Origin: JBCBSZ01 sp039185015
Lineage (GTDB): Bacteria > Actinomycetota > Acidimicrobiia > Acidimicrobiales > Poriferisodalaceae
NCBI GenBank assembly: GCA_039185015.1
Contig: JBCDAU010000005.1
Location: forward strand, 124,001 to 188,000
Reading direction: 5' to 3'
DNA: 64,000 bases
The translations under genes were made by a program, and so were the position numbers. Below, one piece after another: positions 8,241 to 16,924 of the stretch. Positions within the stretch are counted from its first letter, which is position 1, and each line of letters begins with the position of its first letter. The notes under the pieces were generated by a model that was given only the letters and a program-made list of their open reading frames with translations, was not told the DNA's origin and did not search any database.

Positions 8241-8807
8241 GTGCGGGTCTGCTATCCGGGTTCCTTCGATCCGCCGACGACCGCGCACCTGGCGATCGCA
8301 CGCGCTGCGGCGACGGCCGTCGGCGCGCTGCATGTCGACTGGGTCGTGAGTCGGGTCGCGCTCGCGAAGGAGCACGTCCAGGTCCCGCACCTCGACGACC
8401 GGGTGCGCGTGCTGCACGAGGTCGCGAACGACCACGACTGGCTGGGTGTCGTCGTGACCGAGGCCCAGCTCCTGGTCGACGTCGCCGCCGGCTACGACGC
8501 GCTGGTCATGGGAGCCGACAAGTGGCACCAGATCCACGAGCTCGGCTTCTACGACGGCTCCGCCGCGCGCCGCGATGCCGCCATCGCCGCCCTCCCCCGA
8601 CCGCTCATCGTGCCCCGCGACGACCTGCACGTCCCCGACGAGCACGTGCTGAGCGTGGACTCGACCACCGACGTGTCGTCCACGTTGGCCCGCGCCGGCC
8701 GCCACGAGCTCATGCTTCCGGCCGCTCGCCGCTTCGACCGGGACACCGGGGCCTGGACCGAGCCGCATCGGTACCGTCGGGATGGATCTCGGGCCGTCGA
8801 GGGTTAG
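8241..8807 (+). CDS. Nucleotidyltransferase of the NadD/cytidylyltransferase superfamily
   Basis: 188 residues starting MRVCYPGSFDPPTTAHLAIA. This is the nucleotidyltransferase fold of NadD and CoaD, which transfer an NMP from an NTP. The canonical HxGH is altered to TTAH, so only the second His is kept; the C-terminal ISSTxxR-like motif is VSSTLAR. GADKWHQI sits where NadD has its substrate loop. Cellular substrate cannot be named; the altered HxGH argues against a simple NadD call. The GTG follows the DnaJ-domain stop by two bases. Confidence 0.72.
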   Translation: MRVCYPGSFDPPTTAHLAIARAAATAVGALHVDWVVSRVALAKEHVQVPHLDDRVRVLHEVANDHDWLGVVVTEAQLLVDVAAGYDALVMGADKWHQIHELGFYDGSAARRDAAIAALPRPLIVPRDDLHVPDEHVLSVDSTTDVSSTLARAGRHELMLPAARRFDRDTGAWTEPHRYRRDGSRAVEG

Positions 8808-8839
8808 CACCCTGCGCCGTACGATCGAAAAGGAACCCC

Positions 8840-10198
8840 GTGGAGCACTACGACCTCGTCATCGTCGGGACCGGGTCCGGGAACTCGATCCCGACCCCCG
8901 AGATGGACGACTGGCGGATCGCGATCGTCGAGAAGGGCGTCTTCGGCGGCACGTGCCTCAACGTCGGGTGCATCCCGTCCAAGATGTTCGTGCTCACCGC
9001 CGATATGGCCCAGATGATCCGCGGCGCCGAGCGCTACGGCGTCTCCGGCGCCGTCGAGTCGATCGACTGGCCCGGCATCGTCGAGCGGGTCTTCGGCCGG
9101 ATCGATCCGATCGCCGCCGGGGGCGAGGACTACCGCCGCGGCCTCGACCACGTCGACGTCTATGCCGGCGAGGGCCGCTTCGTCGAGCCGGGAGTCCTGG
9201 AGGTGGCGGGCTCGCGGATCTCTGCCGACCGATGGGTGCTCGCCGCGGGTGCCCGGCCGTTCATCCCCGAGGTGCCCGGCCTCGACGAGGTCGGCTACCA
9301 CACGTCCGACACGATCATGCGCCTCCCTGCGGTCCCCGAGCGCCTGCTGATCATCGGCGGCGGCTACATCGCCGCCGAGCTCGGGCACGTGTTCGGGGCC
9401 TTCGGCAGCGAGATCACGATCATCACCCGGTCCGATCGCATGCTGCGCGACCAGGACGAGCAGGTGAGCGACGCGGCCACGACGCTCTACGCCGCCCGCT
9501 TCGATCACCGCGGGGGCTCGAAGATCCTCCGGGCATGGCGCGACGGCGACGGGGTCCACCTCGAGCTCGAGCGCGACGGCGTGGCCGAGGTCGTCTCGGG
9601 CGATGAGCTCCTCGTGGCCGCAGGCCGGATCCCCAACAGCGACACGCTCGGTCTCGACGCCGCCGGCATCGAGACGCATCCGGACGGACGCGTCGTCACC
9701 GACGCCACGCTGGCGACGAACGTCGCAGGTGTGTGGGCGCTCGGTGACCTGACGAACCCGTTCCAGCTCAAACACGTCGCCAACGCCGAGGCCAAGATCG
9801 TCAACCACAACCTCCTCCACCCGGACGACCCTCGCGAGATGGATCACTCGTCGATCCCGGCGGCGGTGTTCGGCAGCCCCCAGATCGCCTCGGTGGGAGC
9901 CACCGAACAAGAGCTCCGCGAAGCAGGTCGCGACTACCTGGTGTCGGTGCAGCACTACGCCGGCGCTGCCTATGGCTGGGCGCTCGAGGACACGACGAGC
10001 TTCGTGAAGTTGCTCGCCGACCCGGAGAGCCGTCTCCTGCTCGGCGCGCACATCATGGGCCCGCAGGCCTCGTCGCTGATCCAGCAGCTCATCCAGGGCA
10101 TCCGCTTCGGGCTCACCGTGGACCAGATGGCCCGCGAGCAGATGTACATCCACCCGGCACTCACCGAGGCCGTCGAGGTGGCCCTGCTCGAGCTGTAG
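8840..10198 (+). CDS. mtr: Mycothione reductase
   Basis: 452 residues of the flavoprotein disulfide reductase family. The N-terminus MEHYDLVIVGTGSGNSI is characteristic of mycothione reductase, which reduces oxidised mycothiol with NADPH to keep the actinobacterial thiol pool reduced. The redox pair is C39/C44 (GGTCLNVGCIPSK), the NAD(P)-binding site is IIGGGYIAAELGHVF, and the dimerisation domain ends with the catalytic HPALTE. GTG at 8840 is preceded by AAAAGGAA. It follows the nucleotidyltransferase by 32 bases. This gene is the main basis for placing the window in mycothiol-using Actinobacteria. Confidence 0.92.
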   Translation: MEHYDLVIVGTGSGNSIPTPEMDDWRIAIVEKGVFGGTCLNVGCIPSKMFVLTADMAQMIRGAERYGVSGAVESIDWPGIVERVFGRIDPIAAGGEDYRRGLDHVDVYAGEGRFVEPGVLEVAGSRISADRWVLAAGARPFIPEVPGLDEVGYHTSDTIMRLPAVPERLLIIGGGYIAAELGHVFGAFGSEITIITRSDRMLRDQDEQVSDAATTLYAARFDHRGGSKILRAWRDGDGVHLELERDGVAEVVSGDELLVAAGRIPNSDTLGLDAAGIETHPDGRVVTDATLATNVAGVWALGDLTNPFQLKHVANAEAKIVNHNLLHPDDPREMDHSSIPAAVFGSPQIASVGATEQELREAGRDYLVSVQHYAGAAYGWALEDTTSFVKLLADPESRLLLGAHIMGPQASSLIQQLIQGIRFGLTVDQMAREQMYIHPALTEAVEVALLEL

Positions 10199-10221
10199 CG
10201 AACCCGGCGCCCGCTGGTGGC

Positions 10222-11121
10222 TCAGATCAGATCGGGCATCCGGCCGGCGGCCTCGAACGCGGGCGCGGCTGCGGCGGTCGCCGCGAGATCGGGCCGCACC
10301 ACGAGCGTGGGCTTCACGTCGGTGTCGTCGGGAGCGATGACCGGGTGGCCGCTCCCCAGCAGGTGCTGTCCGATCCGCCGCGGATCGTCGTCGACGACGG
10401 CCTCGAGTGGGGTATCGGGTCCGAGCTCGTCGAGCAGGGCGATGGTGCTCGGCGTCGCGCCCCAGATGACCGGGGTCCCGCCGTCCTCGGCCGCACTGCG
10501 CACTCGCTCCCGGATCGCCAGCACCGCCTCCCGACGACGGGCGAAGTAGGAGCGCACCGCCTCCACCTCGTCGTCGACCGGTGCCTCCGCCCCGAAGGGC
10601 GGGTCGGGCGCGTGCCCGTCGACGACCTCGGCGAGGAGGCCGCCGCTCGCGTCGAGCTGGATCGCGTCCACGCGCATCCCGGCCGAGCGGAGCGTGCGGG
10701 CCAGCACGCCGGGAGTGAACCAGTGCCGGTGGGTCGCCGACAGCGGGGCGCGGTCGGGGTGGGCCCACAGACGACCGGCATCGACGACCCGGGTGAGCGC
10801 CGGCCATTCGCCCGCGGCTCGCCGCAGGGACGCGAGTGCCCCGTCGAGGTCGGCCGCCCTGGCCAGATCGGCGGGCTCGTGGTCGGCATCGTCGACCCGG
10901 GCACCGAGGTCGCTGACGAGACCACAGGTGTGGCACAGGGCGATGAGGCGCAGCCGGTGCGGGGCCGAGCGAGGGAGCGCGGTGACGGCGTACTCACCGA
11001 CGGCCGTGACCTCGTGCTGGGCGACGACCTCGAGCCGCTCGCCGCCACACGCCGGACACTGCCTGTCGGTGACCGTCTCCTCCTCGGCCGCCCTCCGCCG
11101 GAAGAACCTCATGCGATCCAT
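10222..11121 (-). CDS. C-methyltransferase-like protein lacking the SAM-binding core
   Basis: 299 residues. Residues about 16-75 form a zinc ribbon (CPACGG ... CHTCG) and the C-terminal half matches the C-terminal domain of C-methyltransferases (PVIWGATPSTIALLDELG, VVDDDPRRIGQHLLGSGHPV). The HRHWFTPGVLARTLRSAGM segment resembles the end of the methyltransferase domain. However, the glycine-rich SAM-binding motif expected between ribbon and HRHWFTP is absent; only about 60 residues lie there. It may be a non-catalytic or rebuilt relative. The start is uncertain: ATG 11121 or 11112. Divergent from the aminotransferase gene. Confidence 0.65.
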   Translation of the reverse strand: MDRMRFFRRRAAEEETVTDRQCPACGGERLEVVAQHEVTAVGEYAVTALPRSAPHRLRLIALCHTCGLVSDLGARVDDADHEPADLARAADLDGALASLRRAAGEWPALTRVVDAGRLWAHPDRAPLSATHRHWFTPGVLARTLRSAGMRVDAIQLDASGGLLAEVVDGHAPDPPFGAEAPVDDEVEAVRSYFARRREAVLAIRERVRSAAEDGGTPVIWGATPSTIALLDELGPDTPLEAVVDDDPRRIGQHLLGSGHPVIAPDDTDVKPTLVVRPDLAATAAAAPAFEAAGRMPDLI

Positions 11122-11169
11122 GATCGCACCCGTCGGCCGCGAACGCGCACCGGACAAGAGGCCGCCGCC

Positions 11170-11175
11170 TACGAT
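11170..11175 (+). promoter_or_regulatory. -10 element, apparently leaderless (class V aminotransferase)
   Basis: TACGAT ending 6 bases before the GTG at 11182. Confidence 0.5.
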
Positions 11176-11181
11176 CGCGGC

Positions 11182-12303
11182 GTGCCGCTCACCGATCGCA
11201 TCCTGATGGGCCCCGGGCCGGGCAATCCGTACCCCGAGGTCGTGCAGGCGTTGGGCCGACCGCTGCTCGGCCACCTCGACCCCGAGTTCCTCGACCTCCT
11301 CGACGAGACCAACGACCGCCTGAGGCAGGTGTGGCGAACCGAGAACCGGCTGACGTTCCCCGTCAGCGCCACCGGTTCGGCCGGGATGGAGATCTGCTTC
11401 GTCAACGTGGTCCGTCCGGGCGACACCGTGGTCGTCGGCGTCAACGGCGTCTTCGGAGGACGCATGTGCGAGGTCGCAGAGCGGTGTGGCGCCGAGGTCG
11501 TTCGCGTGGACACCGAGTGGGGCCAACCGGTCGATCCGCAACGGCTGCTCGAGGCCCACCCGAACCCTTCCGTGATCGCCGTCGTCCACGCCGAGACGTC
11601 GACGGGGGTGCGCAGCGACATCGCCGAGCTCGGCGCGGCCAAGGGTGACGCCCTCCTCCTGGTCGATTGCGTGACGTCGCTCGCCGGCATCCCCGTCGAG
11701 ATCGACGAGTGGGGCGTCGACCTGGCCTACTCCGGCACCCAGAAGTGCCTGGGCGTGCCGCCGGGCCTGGCCCCCGTGACCGTGTCGGATCGAGCGCGCG
11801 AGCGGCTCGTCGAGCGGCCGCAGAGTTGGTACCTCGACCTGCAGCTGATCTCCGCCTACGTCGACGGTGACGGCGGACGGGCGTACCACCACACCGCCCC
11901 GATCTCCATGCTGTTCGGCCTGCACGCCGGTCTCGGGGCCATCCTCGACGAGGGCCTCGAGGACGCCTGGGCCCGACACGCGAGCTGTGGAGCGTTGCTC
12001 CAGGACGGACTCGTCGATCTGGGACTGGAGCTCTTCGCTGCCGAGGGGCATCGGCTCCCCGAGCTCACGACGGTCCTCCTGCCGGAGGGCTTCGACGAGG
12101 CCGCGGCCAGGAAGCGCCTCCTCGCCGAGTACGGCATCGAGGTCGGCGGCGGGCTCGGTCCGGTGGCCGGCCGAGTGTGGCGCATCGGGTGCATGGGCCA
12201 CACGGCCCGACCTCGCAACGTCGAGCTCGTCCTGGCCGCCATCGCCGAGGTCCTGCCCGACCGAAGCGGCCAGGACCTGCGTGCCGGAGAGGTGACCGCC
12301 TAG
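11182..12303 (+). CDS. Class V aminotransferase (serine/alanine-glyoxylate type)
   Basis: 373 residues of the fold-type I PLP aminotransferase class V family. MGPGPGNPYPEVVQAL at the N-terminus and SGTQKCLGVPPGLAPV with PLP lysine K188 match serine-glyoxylate/alanine-glyoxylate aminotransferases, which move an amino group between Ser or Ala and glyoxylate. GAAxGS-type phosphate-binding residues appear as SATGSAGMEICFVN. Exact amino donor is not resolvable. The GTG start has a TACGAT hexamer 6 bases upstream. The nitronate monooxygenase gene follows 33 bases later. Confidence 0.88.
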   Translation: MPLTDRILMGPGPGNPYPEVVQALGRPLLGHLDPEFLDLLDETNDRLRQVWRTENRLTFPVSATGSAGMEICFVNVVRPGDTVVVGVNGVFGGRMCEVAERCGAEVVRVDTEWGQPVDPQRLLEAHPNPSVIAVVHAETSTGVRSDIAELGAAKGDALLLVDCVTSLAGIPVEIDEWGVDLAYSGTQKCLGVPPGLAPVTVSDRARERLVERPQSWYLDLQLISAYVDGDGGRAYHHTAPISMLFGLHAGLGAILDEGLEDAWARHASCGALLQDGLVDLGLELFAAEGHRLPELTTVLLPEGFDEAAARKRLLAEYGIEVGGGLGPVAGRVWRIGCMGHTARPRNVELVLAAIAEVLPDRSGQDLRAGEVTA

Positions 12304-12336
12304 CGTCGGCACCGCTCACCGGACGGAGGGAACCAG

Positions 12337-13269
12337 GTGGTGGAGTTCGACAATCGCGTCACGCAGATGCTCGGCGTCGACATCCCGATCGTGCAGGCGC
12401 CGATGGGGTGGATCGCCCGGTCCCAACTCGCCTCGGCCGTCTCGCGGGCGGGTGCGCTCGGCATCATCGAGACCTCGTCGGGCGAGCTCGACAACGTGAA
12501 GGCCGAGATCCAGAAGATGCGGGAGCTCACCGACGCCCCGTTCGGCGTGAACATCGCCCAGGCGTTCGTGCGTGATCCGGACATCGTGGGCTTCGTCGCC
12601 GAGCAGGGCGTCAAGTTCGTCACCACCTCGGCCGGTTCGCCGATGAAGTACACCGCTGCGTTGAAGGAGGCCGGCCTGACGGTCTTCCACGTGGTCCCGA
12701 ACCTGGCCGGAGCGCTGAAGGCGGTCGACGCCGGCGTCGACGGCCTCATCGTGGAGGGTGGTGAAGGTGGCGGCTTCAAGAACCCCGACGACGTCTCGAC
12801 GATGGTCCTGCTGCCGCTCATCCGGTCCAAGGTCGACGTGCCGATCATCGCCGCCGGCGGCATCACCGACGGCCCGACCATGGCCGCGGCCTTCGCGCTG
12901 GGCGCAGAAGGCGTGCAGATGGGCACGCGGATGGTCTCGGCCGCGGAGTCGCCGGTGCACGACAACTGGAAGCAGGCGATCCTCGACGCCAAGGAGACCG
13001 ACACGGTCTTCCTCAACCGCTTCATCGGCCCCGGACTCCGAGCGCTGCGGACCGAGAAGACCGAGAAGCTCCAGCGCGAGCCGGACACCAACGCCATGGT
13101 CGAGTTCGGCTCGGCGCTCGATCTCTACTTCGGGGGCGACATGGAGGCCTCCATCGCCCTCACGGGGCAGGTCGCCGGCCGCATCGAGGAGGTCCGCCCC
13201 GTCGCCGACATCATCGCCGACACCGTGCGGGGCTTCGGGGAGACCGTGCAGCGCCTCGCGGCCAGCTGA
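12337..13269 (+). CDS. Nitronate monooxygenase (2-nitropropane dioxygenase) family
   Basis: 310 residues, a FMN-dependent TIM-barrel enzyme. Motifs in order: PIVQAPMGWIARSQLASAVS, FGVNIAQ, VEGGEGGGF, PIIAAGGITDGPTMAAAFAL and GAEGVQMGTRM, the last two forming the FMN phosphate site. Family members oxidise alkyl nitronates such as propionate-3-nitronate; many actinobacterial paralogues have uncertain substrates. GTG at 12337 has GGAGGG a few bases upstream. It may be co-transcribed with the preceding aminotransferase. Confidence 0.88.
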   Translation: MVEFDNRVTQMLGVDIPIVQAPMGWIARSQLASAVSRAGALGIIETSSGELDNVKAEIQKMRELTDAPFGVNIAQAFVRDPDIVGFVAEQGVKFVTTSAGSPMKYTAALKEAGLTVFHVVPNLAGALKAVDAGVDGLIVEGGEGGGFKNPDDVSTMVLLPLIRSKVDVPIIAAGGITDGPTMAAAFALGAEGVQMGTRMVSAAESPVHDNWKQAILDAKETDTVFLNRFIGPGLRALRTEKTEKLQREPDTNAMVEFGSALDLYFGGDMEASIALTGQVAGRIEEVRPVADIIADTVRGFGETVQRLAAS

Positions 13270-13311
13270 CGGGATCACCCTCACACGCAACCGTCGCGTA
13301 GCGCCGGACTG

Positions 13312-13317
13312 TAAGAT
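13312..13317 (+). promoter_or_regulatory. -10 element, apparently leaderless (PaaX-like gene)
   Basis: TAAGAT ending 6 bases before the GTG at 13324. Confidence 0.55.
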
Positions 13318-13323
13318 GCAAGC

Positions 13324-14115
13324 GTGGCCTCGACGATCGACGCACTGTCGACCCGATCGGTCCTGCTGTCCGGCCTGCTCGGCACCGAACCGCCGCGCCT
13401 CCCGGTCGCCCAGCTCGTCCGGATGGGCACGCTGTACGGGTCGACCGAGGGCGCGGTGCGCACCGCGCTGTCCCGCCTCGTCGCCCGCGGCGAGGTCAAG
13501 GCCGACGGTGGCTGGTACGAGCTGAGCCCACGCCATCGGCAGCGGCAGGAGCGACAGGAGCGCAGCCGCCGCCTCCGGCGAATGGAGTGGGACGGGACCT
13601 GGCGGGCACTCATCGTCCGCGAGGGTCGCCGGGACCGCTCCCATCGTGAGGCGCTCCGTCGCACGCTGCTCGCCCACCGCTACGCCGAGCTCCGAGAAGG
13701 CACCTGGATGCGGCCCGACAACCTCGACGTCGCCGCCCCGGCCGAAGCGCTCGAGTGGTGCGACCTGCTCGTCGGCGCTCGGCCGGAGGATCCCGCCGAC
13801 CTCGCCCGTCGGCTCTGGGACCACGACGGGTGGACCGACGATGCCGAGCAGCTCGTCGACGAGCTCACGCCCCTGACCGCTCGGTTGCTGACCGGGGACG
13901 AGCAGGCGCTCCCGTCCGGATTCCGGCTGAGCGCTGCGGTGATCCGTCACCTGCTCGACGACCCCGCGCTGCCCGATGAGCTCGTCGGTCGGGCTGGTGT
14001 CGGCGATGCGCTGCGCTCCACCTTCGACGAGTTCGACGGCGCGTTCCGGGCCGTGCTCGAGGAGTGGGTGCGGGCCGACGTCGACCAGCACGCAGGAGCG
14101 ACGTCAGACAGCTGA
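13324..14115 (+). CDS. PaaX-family transcriptional regulator
   Basis: 263 residues. The N-terminus STRSVLLSGLLGTEPPRLPV followed by GSTEGAVRTALSRLVARGEV is the winged helix of the PaaX family, and the LREGTWMRPDNL motif is diagnostic of its central domain. PaaX represses phenylacetate degradation and is released by phenylacetyl-CoA; no paa genes are seen here, so its target is open. Possible targets are the neighbouring nitronate monooxygenase or acyl-CoA genes. The GTG start lies 6 bases after a TAAGAT hexamer. Confidence 0.85.
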   Translation: MASTIDALSTRSVLLSGLLGTEPPRLPVAQLVRMGTLYGSTEGAVRTALSRLVARGEVKADGGWYELSPRHRQRQERQERSRRLRRMEWDGTWRALIVREGRRDRSHREALRRTLLAHRYAELREGTWMRPDNLDVAAPAEALEWCDLLVGARPEDPADLARRLWDHDGWTDDAEQLVDELTPLTARLLTGDEQALPSGFRLSAAVIRHLLDDPALPDELVGRAGVGDALRSTFDEFDGAFRAVLEEWVRADVDQHAGATSDS

Positions 14116-14161
14116 GATGCAGATGCCGCGCGCGCAACACGGGAGCCTCCGGGGCGACCGG

Positions 14162-14167
14162 TAGCGT
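14162..14167 (+). promoter_or_regulatory. -10 element, apparently leaderless (ppc)
   Basis: TAGCGT ending 8 bases before the GTG at 14176. Confidence 0.45.
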
Positions 14168-14175
14168 TCGCGTGC

Positions 14176-16908
14176 GTGACCCTCCTCGATGATGCGACTC
14201 GACGCGACCGCGCCCTCCGAGACGACATCCGCCGACTCGGTTCCCAGCTCGGTGACACCCTCCGCCGGCAAGAGGGTCAGGAGCTGCTCGACCTCGTCGA
14301 ACAGGTTCGGCAGCTCTCCAAGTCCTTCCGCCGTGACGACGATCGCGCCGCCGCTGCGGCGCTGGCCCAGCTCCTGTCGGAGATCGGCCTCGGCGACGCG
14401 ATCCGCGTCACGCGCGCCTTCACGACGTTCTTCTACCTCGCCAACGTGGCCGAGCAGGTCCACCGCATCGAGGAGCTCAACGCCGGGCCCCGTGCCACCG
14501 GCGGCCGGCGGTTCGGGGCCACGGTCGATCGCATGATCGGGCGCGGCGCCACGATCGATGAGATCGCCGACCTCGTGGAGCGAGCCGAGCTGCGGCCGGT
14601 CGTCACGGCGCACCCGACCGAAGCCTCGCGCCGCAGCGTGCTCGACAAGCTCGCCGAGGTCGCCGTGCTCCTCGGTCGCCGCAACGAGGACTCGGTGGCC
14701 GAGCACGAGCAGGACCGCATCGACCGGCGCGTGCAGGTCCTGATCGACCTCCTGTGGCAGACCGACGAGATCCGCCGAGAGAAGCCGAAGCCCGTCGACG
14801 AGGCGCGCTCGATCCTCTGGTACGTCGAGCAGGCGCTGCAGCGAGGCCTGCCCGAGGTCCTGGACGACGTCCACGGCACGATGGCCGCCAACGGCCATCA
14901 CCTCCCTGCGGAGACCACGCCGATCCGCTTCGGCTCCTGGGTCGGCGGTGACCGGGACGGGAACCCCTTCGTGACCCCCGAGGTCACCAGGGAGGTCGTC
15001 GACCTGCAGCGAGAGCTCGCCATCCGGTTGCTCCGCAACGAGATCCAGCTGCTCGCCCGCGAGCTGTCGATGTCCACGCTGGTCCGGGCCGCCTCCGACG
15101 AGCTGGAGGCGTGGGTCGACGAACGGAGCCACGAGTACGAGGACGTGTTCGCTCGGATCGGCCGGGTCAATGAAGGCGAGCCGTACCGCCTCGCGCTGGG
15201 CGTCGTGGAGCAGCGTCTGACCGAGACGGCACAGTCGCCACCCGGTGCCCGCGCCTACGCGGAGCCGTCGCAGCTCGCCGACGACCTGGCGCGCCTCGAC
15301 CGGAGCCTCGGCGACCACGGTGGGGCGCTCATCGCCACCGGCCGCCTGGCGCGGGTCCGGCGTCTCGTCTCGGCAGCGGGCTTCCACCTCGCCACGCTCG
15401 ACGTCCGAGAGCACGCCCGGAGGCACCACGAGGCGCTCGCCCGCCTCTTCGCGCTCCACGATGAGCCCTACGAGGACCTCGACCGCGACGCGAGGGCCAA
15501 GCTGCTCGCCGACGAGCTGCAGGGCCGGCGCCCCCTTGCCCCGGTGTCGACCGACGTCGAACAGACCGACGCGCTCGCGGTCTTCCACGAGATCAAGCAC
15601 CTCATCGACCGCACCGGGCCCGGCGTCATCGAGTCCTACATCGTCTCGATGACCACCGACGTCGACGACCTGCTCGCGGTCGCCGTCCTGGCCCGCGAGG
15701 CCGGCCTCATCGACCTGCGCGCCGGGGTGGCCCGGCTCGGCATCGTGCCGCTCTTCGAGACCATCGGCGACCTCCGGACGATCGAGCAGACCATGGACCG
15801 GCTGCTCTCCTGCGCTCCGTACCGGGAGCTCGTCCGCCTCAGGGGCGACCGGCAGGAGGTCATGGTCGGCTACTCCGACTCCAACAAGGACGGCGGCATC
15901 ACCACGTCGCAGTGGGAGATCCACAAGGCGCTCCGAGCGCTGCGGGACATCGGAGCGAGGTACGGCGTGCAACTCCGCGTCTTCCACGGCCGGGGCGGCA
16001 CGATCGGACGCGGTGGTGGGCCGACCAACGAGAGCATCCTCGGCCAGCCGGCCGGCCTGCTCGACGGTGAGGTGAAGTCGACCGAGCAAGGCGAGGTCAT
16101 CGCCGACAAGTTCGGCCTCCCCGAGCTGGCCAACCGGAACCTCGACCTCGCCTTCTCGGCCCTGATCGAGGGTTCGCTGTCCCACCGACGACCGCTGGTC
16201 GACGCCACGACCCTCGCTCGGTGGGACGAGGTCATGGAGCTCGTGTCGGGCTCGGCCTTCGAGGCCTACCGGGCCCTCGTCACCCAGGAGGACTTCGTCG
16301 CGTACTTCCGCTCCTCGACACCAGTCGAGGAGCTCGGCGCGCTCAACATCGGCAGCCGCCCGGCTCGCCGCGGTGGCAGCGACGCCGGCATCGAGGGCCT
16401 CCGAGCGATCCCCTGGGTCTTCGGATGGACCCAGTCCCGCCAGATCGTTCCCGGGTGGTTCGGCGTCGGATCGGGGCTCGCCGCGGGCCGTGAGGCCGGG
16501 CACGGGGACTCGCTCGTCGCGATGGCGGCGCAGTGGCCGTTCTTCCGCACGTTCGTCTCGAACATCGAGATGACCCTCGCGAAGACCGACCTGGAGATCG
16601 CCAGCCACTACGTCGACCGGTTGGTGGCCGAGGAACATCGCCACCTCTTCGACCAGATCTCGGCCGAGTACGAGCGCACGGTCGCCGAGCTGGGGCGCCT
16701 CACGGGTGGCCGTCCGCTCGCGAACCTGCCCGTGCTGCAGCGCACCCTCGCGGTGCGCGATCGCTACCTCGACCCGCTCAACGTGCTCCAGGTCGAGCTG
16801 CTCGCCCGCAGCCGGGCCGACGGCGATGGCGACCAGGCCGAGTCACGGCGTCGGGCGCTGCTGCTCACGGTCAACGGTGTGGCTGCCGGTCTCCGCAACA
16901 CCGGCTGA
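14176..16908 (+). CDS. ppc: Phosphoenolpyruvate carboxylase
   Basis: 910 residues, full length for bacterial-type PEP carboxylase, which makes oxaloacetate from PEP and bicarbonate to refill the TCA cycle. Catalytic landmarks: H146 in TAHPTEASRRS, GGDRDGNPFVT, K571 in GYSDSNKDGG, R606 in FHGRGGTIGRGGGPT, and the C-terminal RNTG end that binds allosteric effectors. The GTG at 14176 gives a normal N-terminus (TLLDDATRRDRALRDDIRRL) and sits 8 bases after TAGCGT. Monocistronic by position; convergent with the transglutaminase operon. Confidence 0.96.
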   Translation: MTLLDDATRRDRALRDDIRRLGSQLGDTLRRQEGQELLDLVEQVRQLSKSFRRDDDRAAAAALAQLLSEIGLGDAIRVTRAFTTFFYLANVAEQVHRIEELNAGPRATGGRRFGATVDRMIGRGATIDEIADLVERAELRPVVTAHPTEASRRSVLDKLAEVAVLLGRRNEDSVAEHEQDRIDRRVQVLIDLLWQTDEIRREKPKPVDEARSILWYVEQALQRGLPEVLDDVHGTMAANGHHLPAETTPIRFGSWVGGDRDGNPFVTPEVTREVVDLQRELAIRLLRNEIQLLARELSMSTLVRAASDELEAWVDERSHEYEDVFARIGRVNEGEPYRLALGVVEQRLTETAQSPPGARAYAEPSQLADDLARLDRSLGDHGGALIATGRLARVRRLVSAAGFHLATLDVREHARRHHEALARLFALHDEPYEDLDRDARAKLLADELQGRRPLAPVSTDVEQTDALAVFHEIKHLIDRTGPGVIESYIVSMTTDVDDLLAVAVLAREAGLIDLRAGVARLGIVPLFETIGDLRTIEQTMDRLLSCAPYRELVRLRGDRQEVMVGYSDSNKDGGITTSQWEIHKALRALRDIGARYGVQLRVFHGRGGTIGRGGGPTNESILGQPAGLLDGEVKSTEQGEVIADKFGLPELANRNLDLAFSALIEGSLSHRRPLVDATTLARWDEVMELVSGSAFEAYRALVTQEDFVAYFRSSTPVEELGALNIGSRPARRGGSDAGIEGLRAIPWVFGWTQSRQIVPGWFGVGSGLAAGREAGHGDSLVAMAAQWPFFRTFVSNIEMTLAKTDLEIASHYVDRLVAEEHRHLFDQISAEYERTVAELGRLTGGRPLANLPVLQRTLAVRDRYLDPLNVLQVELLARSRADGDGDQAESRRRALLLTVNGVAAGLRNTG

Positions 16909-16924
16909 CCGGGCGGTCAGCCCC

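Noticed and set aside
11119..12312. Upstream extension of the minus-strand methyltransferase-like frame across the aminotransferase gene
   Set aside because: Similarity starts only at the zinc ribbon near 11080; the extension is antisense to a complete aminotransferase. The start was placed at 11121.
14104..16644. An 846-codon minus-strand open frame opposite ppc
   Set aside because: ppc is complete with all catalytic motifs; the antisense frame has biased composition and no recognisable protein.
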